Source: Pyxidicoccus xibeiensis (lineage in GTDB: Bacteria > Myxococcota > Myxococcia > Myxococcales > Myxococcaceae). Taken from it: DNA of 64,000 nt. Below, piece after piece: positions 1-8,325 of this stretch. The notes under the pieces were generated by a model, which saw nothing but the letters and a program-made list of their open reading frames with translations, made no database searches and was not told the DNA's origin. The translations under genes were made by a program, and so were the position numbers. Location: the NCBI RefSeq assembly GCF_024198175.1, contig NZ_JAJVKV010000001.1:1736001-1800000 (forward strand), read 5' to 3'. The first letter of the stretch is position 1; each line of letters begins with the position of its first letter.

Positions 1-284
1 CGCGCATCGAGCTCGGCGTGGAGGAGAAGGACGGCGAGCGGTGGTTCTTCGTCCGCGACGACGGCGCCGGGTTCGACATGGCCTACGCGGACAAGCTCTT
101 CGCGCCCTTCCAGCGGCTGCACAGCGATGCCGAGTTCCAGGGCACGGGCATCGGGCTCGCCACCGTCCAGCGAATCATCCGCCGTCACGGGGGCAGCGTT
201 CGGGCCGAGGCGCGGGCGGGCCACGGCGCCACGTTCTGGTTCACCCTGGAGTCCTCCTCCGCCGGACAGAGCGTGCATGAATGA
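1..284 (+). CDS. Sensor histidine kinase, C-terminal fragment (5' end outside window)
   Basis: Only the last ~94 residues are present; the reading frame is already open at base 3. They form the end of a HATPase_c ATP-binding domain: a G1 box (DDGAGFD), an F box (FAPFQRL) and a G2 box ([10 protein letters not shown]), followed by the closing strands (GATFWFTL). This is the catalytic domain that binds ATP and phosphorylates the kinase's own histidine. The G2 box followed directly by a short tail means no receiver domain is fused at the C-terminus. The input domain and partner regulator lie outside the window. The stop codon overlaps the longest possible reading frame of the gshB gene, but the likelier gshB start lies about 60 bases on. 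Confidence 0.93.
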   Translation, partial: RIELGVEEKDGERWFFVRDDGAGFDMAYADKLFAPFQRLHSDAEFQGTGIGLATVQRIIRRHGGSVRAEARAGHGATFWFTLESSSAGQSVHE

Positions 285-343
285 AGGGCACGAAGCAGTG
301 TGCTTCGCTATCTTCGCGCCTCCAACCTTCCCCCCCGGACTGC

Positions 344-1309
344 ATGGCCGCGCTCACCATTGGCTTCCTGATGGACCCGCTCGAGACGGTGCGGGTGAAC
401 CACGACTCCACGTTCGCGCTGATGCAGGAGGCGCACACGCGTGGGCACCGGGTGCGCTACTTCGAACAGGGCTGGCTGCGCTTCAACGGCAGGTGCGCGG
501 AGGCGCGCATGCGCCACGTCACCGTGCGGGGCGAGCAGGGGCGCCACTTCGACGTGCTGGAGGACGCCACGCACCCGCTGTCCTCGCTGGACGTGCTCTT
601 CCTGCGCAAGGACCCGCCGGTGGACGCGGAGTTCCTCCATGCCACGCAATTGGTGGAGCTGTGCGGGGACAGGTCCCCCGCCTTCATCAACCACCCGGCG
701 GGCATCCGCGACGCCAACGAGAAGCTGTTCGCGCTGCGCTTCCCGGAGCTGATGCCGGACACGCGCATCACCCGCGAGCTGCCGGTGCTGCTGGACTTCA
801 TCGCGGGCAACGCGAAGGGCACCATCCTCAAGCCCATCGACGGCTTCGGCGGCAAGGGCATCCTCTTCCTGTCACCCGGCGACAGGAACACGCGCTCGGT
901 GGTGGAGCTGCTCACCCAGGGAGGCCGCGAGGCCGTCGTCGCGCAGGCGTACATCCCGGAGAGCCGCCTGGGCGACAAGCGCATCATCCTGGTGGACGGT
1001 GAGCCGGTGGGCGGCGTGCTGCGAGTGCCCTCCGAGGACGACCACCGGGGCAACATGGCCGCCGGCGGCGTGCCGCGCAAGGCCGTGCTCACGCCCAGGG
1101 ACCTGGAAATCTGTGAGCGGCTGAAGCCCGAGCTGCGCCGGCGCGGCCTGCTGCTGGTGGGCATCGACGTGCTCGGGGACTACCTCACCGAGGTGAACGT
1201 CACCAGCCCCACGGGCCTGGTGGAAGCGGACCAGCTGGACGGCGTCAACATCGAGGCGAAGGTGCTGGACGTGGCCGAGCGACTGGCCGCGGAGCGCAAC
1301 GCCCGGTAG
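344..1309 (+). CDS. gshB: Glutathione synthetase
   Basis: ATP-grasp ligase that joins gamma-glutamylcysteine and glycine to make glutathione in the cytoplasm. The 321-aa product fits the bacterial GshB length (about 315). It begins like the family (IGFLMDPLETV, with DSTFALMQEA close behind), has the substrate-lid lysine region LKPIDGFGGKGI, and near the end the metal-binding EVNVTSPTG. An upstream in-frame ATG at 281 would add 21 residues with no family match, so 344 (MAALTIGFLMD) is preferred. A glutathione S-transferase lies at 62.9 kb, so the thiol is probably used in this organism. No gshA is seen in the window. Confidence 0.95.
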   Translation: MAALTIGFLMDPLETVRVNHDSTFALMQEAHTRGHRVRYFEQGWLRFNGRCAEARMRHVTVRGEQGRHFDVLEDATHPLSSLDVLFLRKDPPVDAEFLHATQLVELCGDRSPAFINHPAGIRDANEKLFALRFPELMPDTRITRELPVLLDFIAGNAKGTILKPIDGFGGKGILFLSPGDRNTRSVVELLTQGGREAVVAQAYIPESRLGDKRIILVDGEPVGGVLRVPSEDDHRGNMAAGGVPRKAVLTPRDLEICERLKPELRRRGLLLVGIDVLGDYLTEVNVTSPTGLVEADQLDGVNIEAKVLDVAERLAAERNAR

Positions 1310-1629
1310 CACCCCCGAGGGCTCACGGCATGGGACGAGGAGGCCGCGCGCCGGCCCCCGCCCGCCCTGGAGTCCTCTGTCCCGACAGGATGCGGGCCTC
1401 CGTCCTCCGTGCGAGGGGCCCCACGCCTGTCCGAAGCTGAAGCCTGGTTCAGGTTTCATCCATCCTGTCGACGCAGCGCACCATGGATGCCTGGGCGGTG
1501 CTGATTTGAATGCTGGTTCATGTTTCATGCGTCCGGCGACGCATCGCGCCTTGAATGAGGTGGAGCCGGGGGAGTCAGGTCTCGCCTCGCGGCCGCCTGC
1601 TTCCCCCCACTGGCGGTCCCGGAGGCACC
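1310..1629. other. Intergenic region upstream of the esterase
   Basis: 320 bases without a convincing gene. It holds an imperfect direct repeat (about 38 bases each, starting near 1443 and 1511, both containing CTGGTTC, GTTTCATC/G and CGACGCA). A GGAGG ribosome-binding site at 1621-1625 serves the next gene. The repeat is placed where an activator or repressor of the esterase could bind. No terminator with a T-run was recognised after gshB. Confidence 0.5.
1443..1550 (+). repeat. Imperfect direct repeat pair, 68-base spacing
   Basis: Copy 1 runs 1443-1482 and copy 2 runs 1511-1550. Both read CTGGTTCA(G/T)GTTTCAT, a variable stretch, then CGACGCA(G/T)CGC. The spacing of 68 bases is 6.5 helical turns. 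They lie directly upstream of the secreted esterase gene, so they are candidate regulator-binding sites. A decayed duplication is the alternative. Confidence 0.45.
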
Positions 1630-3516
1630 ATGCAGACGCAGCGTCCCAGCCGTGTCCGGTCGTGCTCGCGGTTCCCCGGAGTCCGCCTCGCGGCGCTCCT
1701 GTTGGCAGGTGTCATGGGCTGCGGCCCGAGTGAGGAAGCCCCTACCCGGGAAGCTGTGCCCGAGGAGGTACGGGAGTCACGCAGTGAGCTGACGCAGGTG
1801 ACGGGCTTCGGCAGCAACCCCGGCAATCTGCTGATGTACCGCCACGTGCCGTCGGGCATGCCCGCGAACGCGCCGCTGGTGGTGGTGCTGCACGGGTGTA
1901 CGCAGACGGCGGCCGGCATGGAGGGCAGTGGCTGGACGGCCGCCGCCAACACGTACAAGTTCTACGCCGTCTATCCGCAGCAGCAGGGCTCCAACAACGG
2001 CGGGACCTGCTTCAACTGGTTCCTGAGCGGCGACTTCAGCCGTGGCCAGGGCGAGGCGCTCTCCATCATCCAGATGGTGGAGGCGATGAAGGCGGCGTAC
2101 TCCATCGACGCCTCGCGGGTGTACGTGGCGGGCTTCTCGGCGGGCGGGTACATGGCGTCGTCGCTGCTGGCGTCGTACCCGGACGTGTTCGCCGCGGGCT
2201 CCATCAACGCAGGCGGGCCGCACCGGTGCGCGCTGTCGTCGAACGAGGGGTTCAGCTGCATGAACCCGGGCGTGGACAAGACGCCAGCGGCCTGGGGTGA
2301 CCTCGCCCGGGGCGCGTACCCGAGCTACACGGGCCCGCGACCGCCCGTCTCCATCTGGCACGGGACGAGCGACTTCACGGTGCGGCCGGTGAACATGACC
2401 GAGGCGATGGAGCAGTGGACGAACGTCCACGGCATCGACCAGACGCCGGACACCACGGAGACGGTGGCCGGCTTCCCGCACAAGGTGTACCGGGACGGCG
2501 CGGGCAAGGCGCTGGTGGAGACGTGGGAGCTGACGAACATGGGCCATGCCGTAGGCATCGACCCGCAGTACAGCTTCCCGGGGACGTCCACCGCGTGCGG
2601 CGCCATCGGCGCGTACCTGAGCGACGTGAACCTCTGCGCCGTGTATCACCAGGCGCAGTGGTTCGGGCTGACGGGCCCGGTGGCGCCGGGTGACACCACG
2701 CCGCCCACGGTGAACCTGACGGCGCCGGGCAACGGGGCCACGGTGAGCGGCACCGTCACCCTCACGGCGAGCGCTTCGGACGCGGTGGGCGTCACGCGGG
2801 TGGAGTTCCTGGTGGATGGCAGCGTGGTGGGCACGGATGCGTCCGCGCCGTATGAGCTGGCGTGGAACAGCGCTTCGGTGGGCAATGGCGCGCACGCGCT
2901 GGCGGCGCGGGCCTTCGATGCGGCGGGGAACAACGCCACGGACAGCGACACGGGCGTCACCGTGAGCAACAGCGGCACGCCGACGCCCGTCACCGTGAAC
3001 TTCACCAGCGTGGCCGCGGATGACGGCTACCTGAAGGCGAACGCGGACGGGAGCGCGCCGGCGCTGGGGACATTGACGGGTCTGGCGCTCGGGCGCGGGA
3101 CGGATGGGAAGTTCAACCGCTCGTTCCTCTCGTTCGACACGTCGAGCATTCCGGACACGGCCAGCGTCACGCGCGCGTACCTGACGGTGACGTACTCGTC
3201 GGGCTCGGGTGACGCGTGGGCCAGCCCCGCGGGCAACACGCTGGTCATCGACGTGAAGTCGGGCACGTTCAACGCCGCCGTCACGGAGACGACGGACTGG
3301 GCCGCCGCCGCCACCGCAAGCAGCGTGGCGAGCATCGCGAAGTTCACCGCTGGCACGATGGCCTCGACGGACTTCGGCAGCGCGGGGCGCTCCGCCATCA
3401 ACGTGACGGGCAAGACGCAGCTGCGGCTCGGCTTCACGGGGAGCCAGACGGCCACGGCGTACCTGTTCATCCGGGACGGGGCCAGCGCCACGCTGACGGT
3501 GGTGTACACGCCGTAG
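1630..3516 (+). CDS. Secreted PHB-depolymerase-family esterase lipoprotein with Ig-like and DNRLRE-type C-terminal domains
   Basis: A 628-aa extracellular polyester or feruloyl esterase. The N-terminus is a lipoprotein signal (LLAGVMGC). Residues ~60-340 are the Esterase_phd alpha/beta hydrolase domain: oxyanion motif VLHGCTQT, nucleophile AGFSAGGYM, acid region WHGTSDFTV and histidine NMGHAVG. A bacterial Ig-like domain follows (begins PPTVNLTAPGNG, FLVDGSVVGTD), and then a jelly-roll-like DNRLRE/CBM-type module (DDGYLKAN, RSFLSFDTSSIPDTASV). The last two modules probably hold the enzyme to polymer or cell surface. The ATG at 1630 follows GGAGG; the longer frame from 1555 lacks a signal peptide at its start. 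The substrate (PHB, acetyl-xylan or feruloyl esters) cannot be read from the sequence. Confidence 0.88.
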   Translation: MQTQRPSRVRSCSRFPGVRLAALLLAGVMGCGPSEEAPTREAVPEEVRESRSELTQVTGFGSNPGNLLMYRHVPSGMPANAPLVVVLHGCTQTAAGMEGSGWTAAANTYKFYAVYPQQQGSNNGGTCFNWFLSGDFSRGQGEALSIIQMVEAMKAAYSIDASRVYVAGFSAGGYMASSLLASYPDVFAAGSINAGGPHRCALSSNEGFSCMNPGVDKTPAAWGDLARGAYPSYTGPRPPVSIWHGTSDFTVRPVNMTEAMEQWTNVHGIDQTPDTTETVAGFPHKVYRDGAGKALVETWELTNMGHAVGIDPQYSFPGTSTACGAIGAYLSDVNLCAVYHQAQWFGLTGPVAPGDTTPPTVNLTAPGNGATVSGTVTLTASASDAVGVTRVEFLVDGSVVGTDASAPYELAWNSASVGNGAHALAARAFDAAGNNATDSDTGVTVSNSGTPTPVTVNFTSVAADDGYLKANADGSAPALGTLTGLALGRGTDGKFNRSFLSFDTSSIPDTASVTRAYLTVTYSSGSGDAWASPAGNTLVIDVKSGTFNAAVTETTDWAAAATASSVASIAKFTAGTMASTDFGSAGRSAINVTGKTQLRLGFTGSQTATAYLFIRDGASATLTVVYTP

Positions 3517-3522
3517 TGCGGT

Positions 3523-3560
3523 GAGTCGGGACGGCCCGGGTGCGTCGCGGCCGTCTCGCT
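3523..3560. terminator. Bidirectional terminator hairpin between convergent genes
   Basis: GACGGCC (3530-3536) pairs with GGCCGTC (3549-3555), and the flanking GAG...CTC bases extend the stem imperfectly. It fills the 43-base gap between two converging stop codons and has no T-run. Confidence 0.5.
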
Positions 3561-4882
3561 CAGTACCCCACGTGGAGGCGGCCGGGTGGGAGCGCCGCCT
3601 CCAGCCGCTTCACTTCCGGCTCGGGGACGCGGTCGAGCCCCAGCTTGAACTGCTTGAGCCGGGCGAGTGGAGCGAGGTTCTCCGGCAGCGTGGGCAGCTC
3701 CCCCTGGAAGAACCCGGAATGGGTCAGCTTCGGCATCCGCCCGATGCCGTCCACCAGGGCCTGCACCCTGGCGGGCGTCAGCTTGAAGAAGCGCCACCAC
3801 CAGAGCTTCTTGAGCCGTGGCAGCCGGGTCAGCACCTCGGGGAATCCCTCCAGGGCCATGGCGTCGAGGTACAGCTCCTCCAGGGCTTCGAGCTCGCCGA
3901 ATGCCTCTGGCAGCCGCGTGAGCTTGTTGCAGTAGCGCAGGCTCAGCTTCTTGAGTGCGGGAAGCCGGCGGAGCTCGGCGGGCAGGGACTGCAGGGGGAG
4001 GCTCTCCAGGCTGAGGCTGCGCAGGGCCCGCAGCTCGCCGATGCGCGGGGAAAGCTCCTCGATGTCGTTCGAGTCCAGCGTGAGGCTCTCCAGCGAGGTC
4101 AGGGAGAAGACCTCTTCGGGAATGGCCTTCAGCTTCTTCTGTGCGAGCCCGAGGCGCGTGGCCTTCTCGCCCCGCGCCGCCTTCTCCTTCACGGCGGCAA
4201 TCGCCTTTTCGACCGGGCCGAGCCGGGTGTCTCCGAGCACGGGCTTCCCCGCACGCAGCATCGCGAGGAGGCCCTTCCCGTCGAGCGTCGAGTCGATGAC
4301 GGTGCCATCGTCGTCTTCGTCCTCCACGTTCCAGGCACCCGGGAGCAGCGCCTCGTGTGGCTCCAGCGTCTTGCGGGGCTTGTCCGGCGCGGTGAGCTTG
4401 CTCCCCACGAGGACGTCCACGTCGAGCGCGCCGTGGACCTGGAGGTGGTGGTGCTCCTCGACGAGGACGCGCGCCTTCAGGCCTCCTGCGACACAGAAGA
4501 CGTCATCCCCCAGCGAGTCGCCGAAGAGGAGTCCCCGGATCCGGGCATTGCCCGCGACGAACATGGCGGAGAACGTGGCGACGTTCTCTACGTCCAGGTC
4601 CCCCAGCACCACGAGGAGCGTGTGGTCGGCGGCGTGACCATCTTCGAGCAGGCCCTTCAGTCGCACGTTGCCGGAGACGACGAGCGGTCGCGGCCCGATG
4701 ACGAGCGAGTCGGCCTCCAGGTCTCCCTCATGGAAGAGGACGCCCTCGGCGGTGATGCCCTCCCACCAGGAGGCCAGGTTCTTTCGCCACTCGGGCGTGG
4801 CGACGGCTTCCACGCGAGGCCACAGCTCCTGCGCGGAGGCTTCGCGTCCCCAGACCTTCACCCCGTCACTCTTCGCAGTCAT
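3560..4882 (-). CDS. Leucine-rich-repeat protein with a beta-helix-like N-terminal half
   Basis: 440 aa, no signal peptide, so probably cytoplasmic. Residues ~45-180 consist of short hydrophobic turns (ADSLVIGPRPLVVSGNV, LLVVLGDLDVEN, AMFVAGNARIRG, VFCVAGGLKARV, LQVHGALDVDVL) spaced about 20 residues apart, as in a right-handed beta-helix or bactofilin-like fold. After an acidic linker (EDEDDDGT), residues ~260-410 are classic LRRs (LESLTLDSNDIEELSP, LRSLSLESLPLQSLP, LEELYLDAMALEGFPEVL). Such proteins usually bind other proteins. The gene is alone on its strand side, convergent with the esterase. No specific function can be assigned. Confidence 0.8.
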   Translation of the reverse strand: MTAKSDGVKVWGREASAQELWPRVEAVATPEWRKNLASWWEGITAEGVLFHEGDLEADSLVIGPRPLVVSGNVRLKGLLEDGHAADHTLLVVLGDLDVENVATFSAMFVAGNARIRGLLFGDSLGDDVFCVAGGLKARVLVEEHHHLQVHGALDVDVLVGSKLTAPDKPRKTLEPHEALLPGAWNVEDEDDDGTVIDSTLDGKGLLAMLRAGKPVLGDTRLGPVEKAIAAVKEKAARGEKATRLGLAQKKLKAIPEEVFSLTSLESLTLDSNDIEELSPRIGELRALRSLSLESLPLQSLPAELRRLPALKKLSLRYCNKLTRLPEAFGELEALEELYLDAMALEGFPEVLTRLPRLKKLWWWRFFKLTPARVQALVDGIGRMPKLTHSGFFQGELPTLPENLAPLARLKQFKLGLDRVPEPEVKRLEAALPPGRLHVGY

Positions 4883-4913
4883 GGCCGCATCAGGCCATGG
4901 ACCGTGGAGAGCG

Positions 4914-5273
4914 TCACCCGCCTTCCGCTTCGAGCAGCGCCGCCAGGAACAGCGAGTAGGTCAGCTCGCCGACGAGCCGCTTCTCACGGCGGGCCTGGGT
5001 GCGCAGGGCCTTGGGCAGCGAGCAGGGCTTGCCGTGCTCCCCGTCGCGGAGCTGGACGTAGCCCCGCTCGGAGTACCCGAGGACCTGCCACCCGCGCTGG
5101 CGGAGCGCCTGGCTGAGGTCATCGGTGAGCTGGTGGTGGATGGCCTTGGCGAGGGGATGGAGGCCGAAGATGTCGTTCGACCAGCCACCCTCCTCCTCTC
5201 GCCAGCCGCGTGCGCGCAGGTACTGGGCCTTGCGGGCGAGCGAGAGTCCTCCGACGTGGCGCTCGAGCTTCAC
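4914..5273 (-). CDS. Conserved hypothetical protein, coupled to YaeQ
   Basis: 119 aa, basic, soluble, no recognised domain. The preferred start is the GTG at 5273, because its last bases overlap the TGA of the upstream yaeQ-like gene (GTGA). This is a classic translational coupling; a longer frame reaching 5318 would overlap yaeQ by 49 bases. The product has an Arg/Trp-rich start (RKAQYLRARGW) and helices around HPLAKAIHHQL and SLFLAALLEAEG. Coupled expression suggests a shared task with the YaeQ-family protein. Confidence 0.75.
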   Translation of the reverse strand: MKLERHVGGLSLARKAQYLRARGWREEEGGWSNDIFGLHPLAKAIHHQLTDDLSQALRQRGWQVLGYSERGYVQLRDGEHGKPCSLPKALRTQARREKRLVGELTYSLFLAALLEAEGG

Positions 5274-5821
5274 AGCGTGGCGCGGGTGATGGGGCCGTCG
5301 AAGCTCTGTCCGTCGCACTCGGCATAGACGTGGTCGCCGACGAAGGTGAGCGACAGCTTGATGCGCCGCGAGTCGAACTGGGAGAGCGAGCGGAGCAGGT
5401 CGGCATCCACGGCGATGAGCTCTGCCTTGGACACGCGCGAGGCCTTTGCCTCGCGTGCCTCGGCGAGGAAGGCCTCCAGGCGCTGGGTGGACTCGAAGAT
5501 GACGGCGACCTTGGCGTGCGGGTTCTGGTCCACGGCGCGTTGCACCTTCACCGGGTCCCCCTTGCCCACGCGCACCCAGCGGGTGACGAGGCCGGTGTAG
5601 TCACGGCACTCGATGTCCGGCGCCTCGGGCTCGGCCAGGCCCTTGCCGAAGGTGAGCCGCTCCTCCCACAGCCAGCAGAACGCGAGCACGCGCAGCCACG
5701 CGCGCTGCATCGTCTCCGACGGGTGGCGCGCGAGCTTGATGACCAGCGTGGGCTGGTCAATCGAGCGGTCGACGTGGCTCAAGGCGACCTGGAAGTCGTA
5801 CAGCGTCGGGACGAGGGTCAT
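5270..5821 (-). CDS. YaeQ family protein
   Basis: 183 aa, matching the YaeQ family (about 180 aa), whose fold is related to PD-(D/E)XK nucleases. Diagnostic segments are KLARHPSETMQRAWLRVLAF, the WEERLTFGKGL region and AVIFEST. E. coli YaeQ was linked genetically to RfaH loss, but the biochemical role is unclear. It is a compact alpha/beta cytoplasmic protein. It is co-transcribed with the 119-aa gene (GTGA overlap). The hipA gene ends 44 bases upstream on the same strand, so read-through from hipBA is possible. Confidence 0.88.
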   Translation of the reverse strand: MTLVPTLYDFQVALSHVDRSIDQPTLVIKLARHPSETMQRAWLRVLAFCWLWEERLTFGKGLAEPEAPDIECRDYTGLVTRWVRVGKGDPVKVQRAVDQNPHAKVAVIFESTQRLEAFLAEAREAKASRVSKAELIAVDADLLRSLSQFDSRRIKLSLTFVGDHVYAECDGQSFDGPITRATL

Positions 5822-5865
5822 CGGGAGGAGTGTCTAGCGCATTGCCCGGAGCCCGTCGAAGTGCG

Positions 5866-7119
5866 TCAGCCCGGGGAGTCCGAGCCGTACTCGAACCCCG
5901 GGGAGTCGAACGCCCGCTCGATGGCCTTCAGGTCCGCTTCGGTGCCGCCACAGCTCGTCACGACGTCACGCCAGCGGCGGGACACGAGCGCCTTCATCGT
6001 GTCGATGAGTCGGGTGGCGTCTTCCCGGGACAGCCGGAAGCGGCCGCAGGCGCTCAGGAGGTTCCGGCGGTTGGCTCGACGGTGCTGCAGGCTGCCCACC
6101 TCCATCGCGAGGTCCCGCTCGGTGCTGACCTGGGGCATCGGGGTGAGGTCGTAGGCGGGAGAGAGGTTCCATTCCGAGCCCGCGGCGGTGAGCGCATGGT
6201 TGCGAGGATGGTCGTCGATGTTCGAGATGAGCGCGTTGAAGACCATGCGTGAGAACAGCTCTCGCAGGTCCTCATCCGGGTTCGCCACCCAGCGCTTCAG
6301 CTCGTCCGCGAGCAGGAGGTACGACCACTTCGAGCGGTCCTGGGGGTTCTCGTCGGCACGGAGCACCGTCAGCGCGCTGACCATGCGGTGGCGCAGGTAG
6401 CCTTCGTCGGCGCGCCGGCGGTCGAACCGGCGCACCAGGAGGACGCTCCGGCCGGCGACAGTGAGGACCTTGCTGAAGGCGGATTTCAGGCCGCACTCCC
6501 GAGCGAGTTTCAACATGCCGCCTTCGACCGCTGCGTTGTTCCAGCGGTCGCTGCGTGAAGGAAACTTGGCGACCCACAGGTCAACTCCGTCCTCGACGAC
6601 GTTCTTGGGCCTGGCGCCTCCGAGCGCGGTGCCCGGGTTCATCAGCTCGAGCCCCTGCCCCGTGGACGGTGACAGGCCCTGCTCGAGCTGGTCGGCTGCT
6701 TCGAGCAGGAGGTCCAGGTGGAGCACCTGGTTGAACGGGTGGATGGGGGCGGGAGGCGTAGGGCTCTGGCCGAAGGACAGCGCTCCGACGCGGTCTTCGG
6801 GTGAGTGCAGGAGGAAATCGACTTCAGTGAGGTCGCCGCGTCCTCGCTGGCACTCGATGATCCGGCGTCCCCAGGCATCTGGCGAGGCGTCTCGCAGCGC
6901 ACCGAAGATGCCGCCGAGCCGGGCTGTTTCGAAGGTGCCCGGCCGCAGGGGCAGCTCGAACTTCTCCAGCTCGACCGCGCGGGGATTGGCCAGGTAGCTC
7001 TTCCCGTAGACGAAGCGTCCAACGCCCTCCTGTTGCACGAAGCGCCCGCAGGTGACGACCTCCATGGACCTGGGGAGCTGGAGGTAGACGAAGCAGCTGG
7101 CGCTGTCAGAAGTCGGCAT
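5866..7119 (-). CDS. hipA: HipA-family serine/threonine kinase toxin
   Basis: 417 aa, close to E. coli HipA (440). HipA phosphorylates glutamyl-tRNA synthetase and causes growth arrest and persistence. Seen here are the N-terminal HipA region (GRFVYGKSYL, GIFGALRDASPDAWGR), the ATP-binding lysine region LWVAKFPSRSDRW, the catalytic loop NALISNIDDHPRNHAL and the metal motif PAYDLTPM. All catalytic residues look intact. The ATG at 7119 overlaps the end of the upstream antitoxin gene by 14 bases, typical of hipBA operons. The actual substrate kinase target in this organism is inferred, not shown. Confidence 0.93.
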   Translation of the reverse strand: MPTSDSASCFVYLQLPRSMEVVTCGRFVQQEGVGRFVYGKSYLANPRAVELEKFELPLRPGTFETARLGGIFGALRDASPDAWGRRIIECQRGRGDLTEVDFLLHSPEDRVGALSFGQSPTPPAPIHPFNQVLHLDLLLEAADQLEQGLSPSTGQGLELMNPGTALGGARPKNVVEDGVDLWVAKFPSRSDRWNNAAVEGGMLKLARECGLKSAFSKVLTVAGRSVLLVRRFDRRRADEGYLRHRMVSALTVLRADENPQDRSKWSYLLLADELKRWVANPDEDLRELFSRMVFNALISNIDDHPRNHALTAAGSEWNLSPAYDLTPMPQVSTERDLAMEVGSLQHRRANRRNLLSACGRFRLSREDATRLIDTMKALVSRRWRDVVTSCGGTEADLKAIERAFDSPGFEYGSDSPG

Positions 7120-7447
7120 CGAGGTCTGCCTTGGGATGCACCCGCTTGGGGTAGCGCGCCCGCTCCAGCGTCTTTCCCTCCTCGTCCCGGTCTGGTGAGG
7201 CGAGGTCGTCGAACTCGCGTTCGAGCCCCAGCGCCCAGAGGGCCGTGAAGTAGGCGCTGAGTGCGGTGGTGGGGCTTCCCTCCTCGATGCGCTTGAGGGT
7301 TCCGAGGGCCAGGCCCGTCTTCTTCGCCAGGTCCACCTGCCTCAGGCCGCGCCGGATTCGCGCCGTCGCGATGTTCCGACCCAGGCGAGCGGCGGCTCGC
7401 ACCACGGCGGCGGGAGTCGTGTCACGCGTCAGGTTCTGGCGGGGCAT
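7106..7447 (-). CDS. hipB: HipB-like XRE-family antitoxin
   Basis: 113 aa with an XRE helix-turn-helix at residues ~25-80 (NIATARIRRGLRQVDLAKKTGLALGTLKRIEEG is the core, with a Gln-Val-Asp-Leu turn). HipB-type proteins bind the toxin kinase and repress their own promoter. It is the first gene of the pair and overlaps hipA by 14 bases. The AT-rich stretch just upstream, rare in this genome, is the natural operator. The start ATG at 7447 lacks a clear ribosome-binding site. The C-terminal tail is charged (DRDEEGKTLERARYPKR). Confidence 0.87.
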   Translation of the reverse strand: MPRQNLTRDTTPAAVVRAAARLGRNIATARIRRGLRQVDLAKKTGLALGTLKRIEEGSPTTALSAYFTALWALGLEREFDDLASPDRDEEGKTLERARYPKRVHPKADLDADF

Positions 7448-7448
7448 C

Positions 7449-7500
7449 GTTCAATCTATTGGCTACAGGATGGGTTACAGGCCACTCTATTGTATTTTAA
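7449..7500 (-). promoter_or_regulatory. hipBA promoter/operator region, AT-rich
   Basis: An unusually A+T-rich stretch between the divergent hipB and trmN6-like genes. On the minus strand a TACAAT box (7494-7489) is about 42 bases before the hipB start. GGCTACAGG and GGTTACAGG form a direct repeat (7461-7482), and CTATTG occurs at both edges. This is consistent with HipB autorepression; no good -35 box was seen. Confidence 0.45.
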
Positions 7501-7533
7501 GGTGCGGAGCCCGCGCGAGGCGTGGTCAATCGA

Positions 7534-8316
7534 ATGCCTGAAACTCCACCACCTGAATCCGGCCCGGACGAGACGCTCGACTCCATCGGCACGGCGGGCG
7601 TCCGGGTCCTCCAGCGGCGCACGGGCTACCGCTTCACGCTGGATGCGGTGCTGCTCGCGCACTTCGCGGCGACCGAGGGCACGGGCGCGACAGGCCGCCT
7701 CCTGGAGCTGGGTGCCGGCAGTGGGGTGGTGTCCTTCCTGCTCGTGAAGCAGTTCGGCCTTGGGCCGGTGGACGCGCTGGAGCTGCAGCCCGCCGTGTAC
7801 GCGAGGCTGGAGCGGGCCGTGGCACTCAACGCATGCGAGGACCGGGTGAAGCCACTCCTCGGAGACCTGCGACGGCTGCGTGAGCTGGTGCCGTCGGGGC
7901 AGTACGCCCACGTCGTGTCCAATCCACCGTTCCGCCGTGCCGACGCGGGAGTGCGCAGCCCGGACGACGAGCGCGCCGTGTCCAAGTCGGAGGTGGCGTG
8001 TGACGCGAGGGACGTCGTGGCCGCGGCACGGCATGCGCTGATGCCCGGCGGCAGCGTGAGCCTGGTGTATCCAGCCACGCGCGTGGCGGAGGTGCTGGGC
8101 CTGCTCACCCAGGCGAAGCTGTACCCTTCCGTGCTGCGCCTCGTGCACTCGCGCGTGGACGCTCCTGCCACGCGCTTCCTGGTGCATGCCCTGAGGGACC
8201 GCGACCGCGGGCTCGCCGTGCGTCCACCGCTCATCGTCCACGGCGAAGGCCCGGGCGGCTACTCCACGGAGGTGGCCGCGCTGATGGAGCCACCCCTCGC
8301 GGAGCAGGGAAGGTGA
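7534..8316 (+). CDS. TrmN6-like tRNA (adenine-N6)-methyltransferase
   Basis: 260 aa Rossmann-fold methyltransferase. Seen are the SAM-binding LELGAGSGVVSF, the acidic loop DALELQPAVYARLERA and the N6-adenine catalytic motif SNPPFRRAD. A nearby start RRTGYRFTLDAVLLAHF is typical of the YfiC/TrmN6 family, which methylates A37 of tRNA1(Val). YfiC-family members outside enterobacteria are often annotated only as methyltransferases, so the tRNA substrate is inferred. ATG 7534 is preferred to GTG 7522; neither has a strong ribosome-binding site. It is divergent from hipB with an 86-base gap. Confidence 0.85.
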   Translation: MPETPPPESGPDETLDSIGTAGVRVLQRRTGYRFTLDAVLLAHFAATEGTGATGRLLELGAGSGVVSFLLVKQFGLGPVDALELQPAVYARLERAVALNACEDRVKPLLGDLRRLRELVPSGQYAHVVSNPPFRRADAGVRSPDDERAVSKSEVACDARDVVAAARHALMPGGSVSLVYPATRVAEVLGLLTQAKLYPSVLRLVHSRVDAPATRFLVHALRDRDRGLAVRPPLIVHGEGPGGYSTEVAALMEPPLAEQGR

Positions 8317-8325
8317 GCCGGGCGG

